Of a stretch of DNA of 64,000 nucleotides, positions 58,213 through 64,000 are shown in pieces. The notes beneath the pieces were generated by a model. It did no database searches and was not told where the DNA came from. It saw only the letters and a list, made by a program, of their open reading frames with translations. The position numbers and the translations under genes are program-made. Position 1 is the first letter of the stretch; each line of letters begins with the position of its first letter. Origin of the DNA: Amia ocellicauda. Taxonomy: Eukaryota > Chordata > Actinopteri > Amiiformes > Amiidae. The stretch lies in NCBI RefSeq assembly GCF_036373705.1, contig NC_089857.1:34186284-34250283 (forward strand), in the 5' to 3' direction.

Positions 58213-59568
58213 CTGAAAAAACAAATATTACACTTAAACCAATGTCTCGTGTCTTGATTTCAGTATTTGATTTATGACAGAGGTTAAATGAGCTACATTT
58301 GCAATGAAATTGAATATCTCTAGTAAAGATCTACACCTAAATTATTTTGTGCAGGGATCTAATTTTGTTTTTAGTATATATTAGAAGAGTAGGTGAACAA
58401 TTCTGATAAATCACCTCCATTCATACTGTATATCAAGATACAACATTTATTACTTACCTAAATTGAGGAACTTCTCCAGAATAATCTGAAAGAACAGAAA
58501 ATACAAATAAAGTTTATCGATTTTCAGATCTTGCCACTGTGACTCCCTATAATTTTTCCATCTTTAATAGCTTGCTCTGTAGTTCATACACCGGAACGTA
58601 TTCCTAAAGTTGGCTTAATGTATTAGTGCTGCTAAATAAATAATGAACAATTAACTGTGAGTAAAGAAATTGAAATACCTCCTCCGTTTCATCTTCAAAA
58701 ACATCAAAAGGACTGTCTGGAACAGATGGGTTGACTAGAACTGCATCAAAATCCTTCCCCACTTCAAAGTTACCAATGGTGTCTTCCAAACATAAAGCTG
58801 TGAACACAAGTACTGCCTTTTAAGCAAATGATCGAAAACAGTTCCCCAGTACAGTTTATTTTAGCAGGTACTCGATTTTAAATGTACAGTCCTTGCTCAA
58901 AAACGAAAAATGCTTAATGTGAAACAGAAAAATACAAAAATACACACATGTAGATTTACACGAATAAAGAGGATCATTCTTCTTATGAACAATCTACAAA
59001 CGATTACTATGAATCCTTACATAGCAAGTGTCAAAAATGCCAAATGTAATAACACCGGAATCTGGACGTGTTGTCCCAAAAAATGTAATAACCGAATATG
59101 CCAGAGAATATGTTATAGAGGCATTAAAACATGAAAGATATGGTAGAGGTCATCTATCTGCCCAGTTGTATAAGTGTAACACACCATAGAGAAAAGTTAC
59201 AGCTAACAGGTAATACAGACCAATTGTTATACTTGTCTCACTTCATTGGATCTATCCTTCAATTCCATATCCTCACCTTGGCTTCCCCCTAGGGTAGCCA
59301 GTCTGAAGATTTCCTGGTAGGTGAGGGTTTCATATCCAGGGTTATTGATAGTGAGAGCCTTGGATGTGTCAACCGCTCGTCTGATAGCATCGAGCATGGA
59401 AGGAGAATAGCCACCAGCAACATCTATGGGAAACATTTGTAATAAATATAGTTTTGCTTTGCTAACATTTGGAATCTGAGCAAAAGAGCAGGACTCCAAT
59501 CCAGCCTGTGGGTTACAGGTATTTGTAACAGACTTAAGTTGTTTTAAAATATAACTGCTCAAGCACTC

Positions 59569-59623
<55 letters not shown>

Positions 59624-62600
59624 GACTTGGTAGATGAACATTTTGATCCACTAGCATTGTGAACTCCATTCCCAATACTTGATGGCAACTTTCATTTTGG
59701 TAGATTCAAGTCTCTAGCAAGCAAGGAGCCACCAATATGTGATGGTTCCAGGAATCAGTTTACCTGTGCCAAGTCCCAGTTTCACGTTGTGCTTCAGAAC
59801 TCTCCGAACATCTAGCATCCCACTGCACAGCCTACAGATAGACAGACAAACACTGATGGATGATCAAGGGAATCACAACTGTTATGTGTGATTTCTAACC
59901 TTTGCCGTCTTGCACAATGCATCCTTAGATCATTACAATCCATTTGATTCTTACAGAACCACCTGGAAGATATTGATGTCCAACAGACTTGTGTTTGAGT
60001 GCACTCACGAGATGTTGGAATTGGGACAGTGAGAGATTGCAGCACCCCTGCTTCTAAAGACCTCCAGCTCCTCATCAGTAAGGTGACAGCCATGTGCCAT
60101 CACAGTCTATAAAACAAGAGGATATCATTACATTTAGAACATAAGAACATAGTTTACAAATGAGAGGAGGCCATTCGACCCATCGTGCTCGTTTGGTGTA
60201 CATTAATAACTGAGTGATCCAAGGATTCTATCCAGTCTATTTTTAAATGTTCCCAAACTTTCAGCCCCAACCACATTGCTGGGGAGTTTGTTCCAGATTG
60301 TGACGCCTCTCTATGTGAAGAAGTGTCTCCTGTTTTCCATTTTTAATGCCTTGAAGCCCAATTTCCATTTGTGTCCCCGGGTGCATGTGTCCCTGCTGAT
60401 CTGGAAAAGCTCCTCTGGTTTGATGTGGTCGATGCCTTTCATGATTTTGAAGACTTGAATCAAGTCCCCACGTAGTCTCCTCTGTTCCAGGGTGAAAAGG
60501 ATCAGTTCCCTCAGTCTCTCAGTAGGACATTCCCTTCAGACCTGGAATAAGTCTGGTTGCTCTCCTCTGAACTGCCTCTAGAGCAGCGATATCTTTCTTG
60601 AAGTGTGGAGCCCAGAACTGCACACAGTATCCAGATGAGCTCTAACTAGTGCATTGTACAGTCTGAACATTACTGCCCTTGTTCTCAATTCTACACTTTT
60701 GACAATATACCCTAACACTGTTTGCCTTTATTTATTGCTTCCCTACATTGTTTGGATGGAGAAAGTGAGGAGTCCACGTAGACTCCAGACTGTTACTCTT
60801 TTTTACTGTTACACTTGCTGAGTATACGCCGTGATAAAATCCTTGAGTCACATATGCTTACATTTTGAGTAGGGTAGTTCAGATTATTGCGAAAATTCAC
60901 ACTGTGGAATAAATTAAATGGCTGTAATAAAGTAATGCAGACAATATCTACTGATCTGAGTCCAAAACCATAATATATACACATCGGGATACTCACTTTG
61001 TCTGTCAAAAGGTTGTGCTTATTGTAAACATCTGTGTATGACGTGTTGGCAGGAAAGTTGTTTTTCACAAGATCCACTTCTGCAGTCGTCTCGCTAATGT
61101 GACTCTGGTTAAAAGAGAATTTGAATTTTAGTGTCTCTACTTAGCAGATCAGGAAATACTTCATCAATGCAAATGCATATCAGCAGAACAGATATAATAA
61201 TAAAGAGAAAAGTCTAAAGATTTTTATTTCCATAGATTATCCTTTCATAAGATCTTGAAGTCAGAATATTCCCAATCAGGGCTTCTGGGTGGCTCAACTG
61301 GGCTCACGGTGTTATCAGTAAGAGTTGAACTAGTCCTCTCCACCATGCAATATCTCAAGGTCATTACAAAAATGATTCTTAATAAATACAATTATTCTAA
61401 TAGTGATAATACTAATTTTAACTTTCACTCAATGCAGATGGAACCAGATTACAATTCAGATGATACTGTCAGAGCAAATTTTAAAAATAATACCTGAATG
61501 TGGAGATCATATTTTATTGCCATCTGCCCCAGCTGAGCTAGGAGTTTTGCTGAGCAGGAAGGCACAAATCTGGGGGTTATGACAGGCTTCACGTGTGCAT
61601 ACTTGAAAGAGAAAACTCATTGTCATCTTCACACATTACCACAAAACCTCTTTACTTACTTTAATTTAGAATTGAAATATATACACTCACCTAAAGGATT
61701 ATTAGGAACACCATACTAATACTGTGTTTGACCCCCTTTCGCCTTCAGAACTGCCTTAATTCTACGTGGCATTGATTCAACAAGGTGCTGAAAGCATTCT
61801 TTAGAAATGTTGGCCCATATTGATAGGATAGCATCTTGCAGTTGATGGAGATTTGTGGGATGCACATCCAGGGCACGAAGCTCCCGTTCCACCACATCCC
61901 AAAGATGCTCTATAGGGTTGAGATCTGGTGACTGTGGGGGCCAGTTTAGTACAGTGAACTCATTGTCATGTTCAAGAAACCAATTTGAAATGATTCGACC
62001 TTTGTGACATGGTGCATTATCCTGCTGGAAGTAGCCATCAGAGGATGGGTACATGGTGGTCATAAAGGGATGGACATGGTCAGAAACAATGCTCAGGTAG
62101 GCCGTGGCATTTAAACGATGCCCAATTGGCACTAAGGGGCCTAAAGTGTGCCAAGAAAACATCCCCCACACCATTACACCACCACCACCAGCCTGCACAG
62201 TGGTAACAAGGCATGATGGATCCATGTTTTCATTCTGTTTACGCCAAATTCTGACTCTACCATCTGAATGTCTCAACAGAAATCGAGACTCATCAGACCA
62301 GGCAACATTTTTCCAGTCTTCAACTGTCCAATTGTGGTGAGCTTGTGCAAATTGTAGCCTCTTTTTCCTATTTGTAGTGGAGATGAGTGGTACCCGGTGG
62401 GGTCTTCTGCTGTTGTAGCCCATCCGTCTCAAGGTTGTACGTGTTGTGGCTTCACAAATGCTTTGCTGCATACCTCAGTTGTAACGAGTGGTTATTTCAG
62501 TCAAAGTTGCTCTTCTATCAGCTTGAATCAGTCGGCCCATTCTCCTCTGACCTCTGGCATCAACAAGGCATTTTCGCCCACAGGACTGCCGCATACTGGA

Positions 62601-63716
62601 TGTTTTTCCCTTTTCACACCATTCTTTGTAAACCCTAGAAATGGTTGTGCATGAAAATCCCAGTAACTGAGCAGATTGTGAAATACTCAGACCGGCCCGT
62701 CTGGCACCAACAACCATGTCACGCTCAAAATTGCTTAAATCACCTTTCTTTCCCATTCAGACATTCAGTTTGGAGTTCAGGAGATTGTCTTGACCAGGAC
62801 CACACCCCTAAATGCATTGAAGCAACTGCCATGTGATTGGTTGGTTAGATAATTGCATTAATGAGAAATTGAACAGGTGTTCCTAATAATCCTTTAGGTG
62901 AGTGTAAATCTGATGTCACCATATTGTCCTGAGTTATTGACGTGGTTTTAATCCAAAATATTGTTTGCATAAACCTTTCCACTTTCAGAAACATTCGAAC
63001 CATAAAACAAAATGTACATAGAAATATTTTTAACTGATATTAATAGTATATACATATATATAGCAAGTCAGATTTTCAGTTACTTCTATTAAGAACACTT
63101 ACCTTTCTTTTTAAAAGTTCAATAACAAACCTGTAAGTTATCAATAAAAATCGTTTAAATACAACAAAGGGTTACACAACCTTGCACAATCTTGCACCAG
63201 ATTTTGTACCATGCTCTAGTTTAAATCACTTCAATTAGGACTACATTAAATTATGTACTCTTTGCTCTTTTGTAAGATGTTTCTTTGAAATAATTTCTGT
63301 GCTTTTTTCATATCGACCTCTGATAACATAATTACTACTGGCACCATTTTATAAAAGTACATCTAGCTTATGTCACATGCAAATATTTTAAAAGCATTTA
63401 AATGATATGTACTGGCTTCACTTTAGAAGACACCTGTTCAAGGCTACATCACATAGGTCCTCATTATTAGATGTTCTACTTATATGCAAGAGTAAATTGG
63501 CAGTACTTTAAACCCAGCCATGCACAAAGTGACATGCTTGCCACACTTCAAAACTAACAATAAATCTGTGAAGTGTACTGTGATGTAAAATATTTCTGGA
63601 TAAACTCTACCTTTCAGTTTCTTGCAAAGAATCTGCTGTGGTCTCTTTGTAGGCTTTCACAACATCATTTGTATCCATACAAACTTTACCCACCTGTGCT
63701 CTTTGCCCATACTTAT
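58148..63716 (-). CDS. gda: Guanine deaminase, last ten exons (5' part beyond the window)
   Basis: Guanine deaminase hydrolyses guanine to xanthine and ammonia in the cytosol, committing purine base to breakdown; the human form is also called cypin. Ten exons join in frame to about 290 residues, matching human residues from about 158 to the end (454). Of the zinc-binding residues, the later His of DLHIQSHIS, His of TVMAHG and the Asp of GLGTDVAGG are present. The N-terminal HxH pair and exons 1-4 or so lie outside. The hallmark HCPNSN and RLATLGGSQ blocks are intact. The C-terminus ends VVPFKK rather than the mammalian SSSV. Confidence 0.95.
58458..58485 (-). CDS. gda: gda 28-nt exon
   Basis: Microexon encoding IILEKFLNL between acceptor TTTCAG and donor GTAAGT. 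Matches human AVIQKFLYLG and restores phase into the last exon. Confidence 0.9.
58679..58797 (-). CDS. gda: gda exon encoding [17 protein letters not shown]
   Basis: A 119-nt exon after [29 protein letters not shown], then [19 protein letters not shown]. Matches human [23 protein letters not shown]. Donor GTATTT. Confidence 0.94.
59277..59423 (-). CDS. gda: gda exon encoding [16 protein letters not shown]
   Basis: A 147-nt exon after TTTCCCATAG. It starts by completing the zinc-ligand Asp and reads [20 protein letters not shown], ending [11 protein letters not shown] neighbouring (AT)n run in the upstream intron makes a spuriously long open frame here. Confidence 0.95.
59572..59618. repeat. 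(AT)n microsatellite
   Basis: About 47 bases of AT repeat inside a gda intron. Confidence 0.97.
59764..59831 (-). CDS. gda: gda exon encoding VKLGLGT
   Basis: A 68-nt exon, [20 protein letters not shown] then T. The catalytic-site Asp codon (GLGTD) is split across the next junction. Acceptor TCTGTAG, donor GTAAAC. Confidence 0.93.
60009..60106 (-). CDS. gda: gda exon encoding TVMAHG and HCPNSN
   Basis: A 98-nt exon. [20 protein letters not shown] and [13 protein letters not shown]. The His of MAHG is a zinc ligand and HCPNSN is a family hallmark. Donor GTGAGT. Confidence 0.95.
60137..60795 (-). mobile_element. 5'-truncated LINE, reverse-transcriptase C-terminus and 3' end
   Basis: The longest copy of this LINE in the window. 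The minus strand gives [64 protein letters not shown] and [13 protein letters not shown], ending in TTTGTAAAC..TATGTTCTTATG. This is the thumb and C-terminal part of a CR1/L2/jockey-type reverse transcriptase. Stops and shifts show decay. It lies in a gda intron in the sense direction. Confidence 0.82.
60997..61104 (-). CDS. gda: gda exon encoding [10 protein letters not shown]
   Basis: A 108-nt, phase 0/0 exon. [20 protein letters not shown] and [16 protein letters not shown] match human SHISENRDEVEAVKNLYP onward. The initial His is an active-site residue. Donor GTGAGT. Confidence 0.94.
61494..61601 (-). CDS. gda: gda exon encoding VKPVITPRF
   Basis: A 108-nt, phase 0/0 exon. It reads [20 protein letters not shown] and on to KYDLHIQ, leading to the zinc-site histidine region. 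Acceptor TTTCAAG, donor GTATTA. Confidence 0.93.
61684..62904 (-). mobile_element. Near-intact Tc1-like transposon
   Basis: A 1,221-base element with TA on both sides and perfect 29-base inverted repeats (CACTCACCTAAAGGATTATT onward; 61684-61712 and 62876-62904). The transposase gene fills the interior and its stop lies just inside one repeat. It belongs to a different Tc1 family from the element at 5997 (short versus long terminal repeats, different protein). It lies in a gda intron, sense direction. Confidence 0.95.
61716..62756 (-). pseudogene. Tc1-like transposase interrupted by one stop codon
   Basis: One reading frame of 347 codons runs from ATG at 62756 to TAA at 61716. It is broken only by TGA at 62477-62475, after TRYN and before GMQQSICEA. 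The N-terminal part ([20 protein letters not shown]) is a paired-type helix-turn-helix. The catalytic part has [18 protein letters not shown] and DLNPIEHLW, supplying D, D and E. It ends KAKGGQTQY. Length is normal for the family (about 340). Confidence 0.93.
63103..63130 (-). CDS. gda: gda 28-nt exon
   Basis: Microexon encoding (R)FVIELLKRK, between acceptor TTACAG and donor GTAAGT. It matches human ERFVSEMLQKN and is needed to keep the frame. Confidence 0.88.
63611..63716 (-). CDS. gda: gda exon encoding [14 protein letters not shown]
   Basis: A 106-nt exon, acceptor TTTCTTAG, donor GTAGAG. It encodes [20 protein letters not shown] and [14 protein letters not shown], matching human KFGQRAFVGKVCMDLND. 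It is the most 5' gda exon in the window. Confidence 0.93.
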
Positions 63717-64000
63717 CTAAGAAACACAAAGGACAACAACAAAACATGTTGTTCTTTATATCATACCCATTAACACCAGGCATTACTATTCTGTAATGAA
63801 CAGCAGTTGTGCTCCTGACTCACTGCATACTATACCCTAAATATCATCATCATATGCATTTATAAGTACTATATTGTATCTTTGCTGCAGATCATTATTA
63901 TGTATTGATTTCAGTATTACTTCAATTTCCTGACTATTTATAAGTTAAAATTGATTGGCAGCTCAGTATTTCTTTATTTAATTGTATGACTGAGGTACTA
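63717..64000 (-). other. gda intron at the window edge
   Basis: Intron sequence upstream of the most 5' gda exon seen. No further exon is recognised before the edge. Confidence 0.7.

Larger units (their letters stand above)
58213..63610 (-). other. gda introns
   Basis: Introns of about 0.2-1.5 kb. They contain an (AT)n run, a LINE 3' end (60137-60795) and a complete Tc1-like element (61684-62904). Nothing else is recognised. Confidence 0.75.

Noticed and set aside
59424..59688. Upstream extension of the open frame over a gda exon, with Tyr-Ile repeats
   Set aside because: Reads through the intron and the (AT)n run; the real exon starts at 59423 after an AG acceptor and matches guanine deaminase only from there.

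Overview
The window is vertebrate nuclear DNA. Three spliced genes are broken into small exons by AT-rich introns and separated by long non-coding stretches. Decayed and recent mobile elements and long microsatellites are scattered through it. The transposons (two different Tc1/mariner families, CR1/L2-like LINE 3' ends, a SINE with a GTCGCCCTGGATAAGGGCGTC tail) and the protein sequences point to a ray-finned fish. A lineage outside the teleosts (gar, bowfin or sturgeon-like) is possible, but I cannot fix the species from the sequence.

Layout. 1-20,347, minus strand: a complete tmc1 coding region in 20 coding exons (949 codons plus stop), encoding the pore subunit of the hair-cell mechanotransduction channel. 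20,348-32,200: intergenic DNA holding microsatellites, a LINE 3' end and a repeat. 32,300-43,670, plus strand: zfand5, with a CpG-rich promoter (CCAAT box and a perfect CRE), a non-coding first exon, five coding exons (217 codons plus stop) and a long 3' UTR with two poly(A) signals. 43,671-58,137: intergenic DNA with no recognised gene, but with a LINE relic, a decayed about 20-bp tandem array, a SINE and one orphan exon-like open frame. 58,148 to the right edge, minus strand: the last ten exons of gda (guanine deaminase); its first exons lie beyond position 64,000.

The order and relative orientation tmc1(-) zfand5(+) gda(-) is the mirror image of human 9q21 (GDA, ZFAND5, TMC1). This supports the orthology calls: tmc1 not tmc2, zfand5 not zfand6. 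The three genes do unrelated jobs (hearing channel, ubiquitin/proteasome adaptor, purine salvage); this is conserved neighbourhood, not a functional cluster.

Mobile elements of note are a Tc1 element nested inside an older MITE-like inverted-repeat element in a tmc1 intron, and a different Tc1-like element in a gda intron whose transposase frame is open except for one stop codon. I found no CRISPR, operon or other prokaryote-like system, and no clearly new biological system. The more unusual points are the long proline/arginine/tyrosine tail of Tmc1, the lack of the mammalian PDZ-binding tail on Gda, the 20-bp near-palindromic tandem array, and the orphan terminal-exon-like frame at 44.2 kb.
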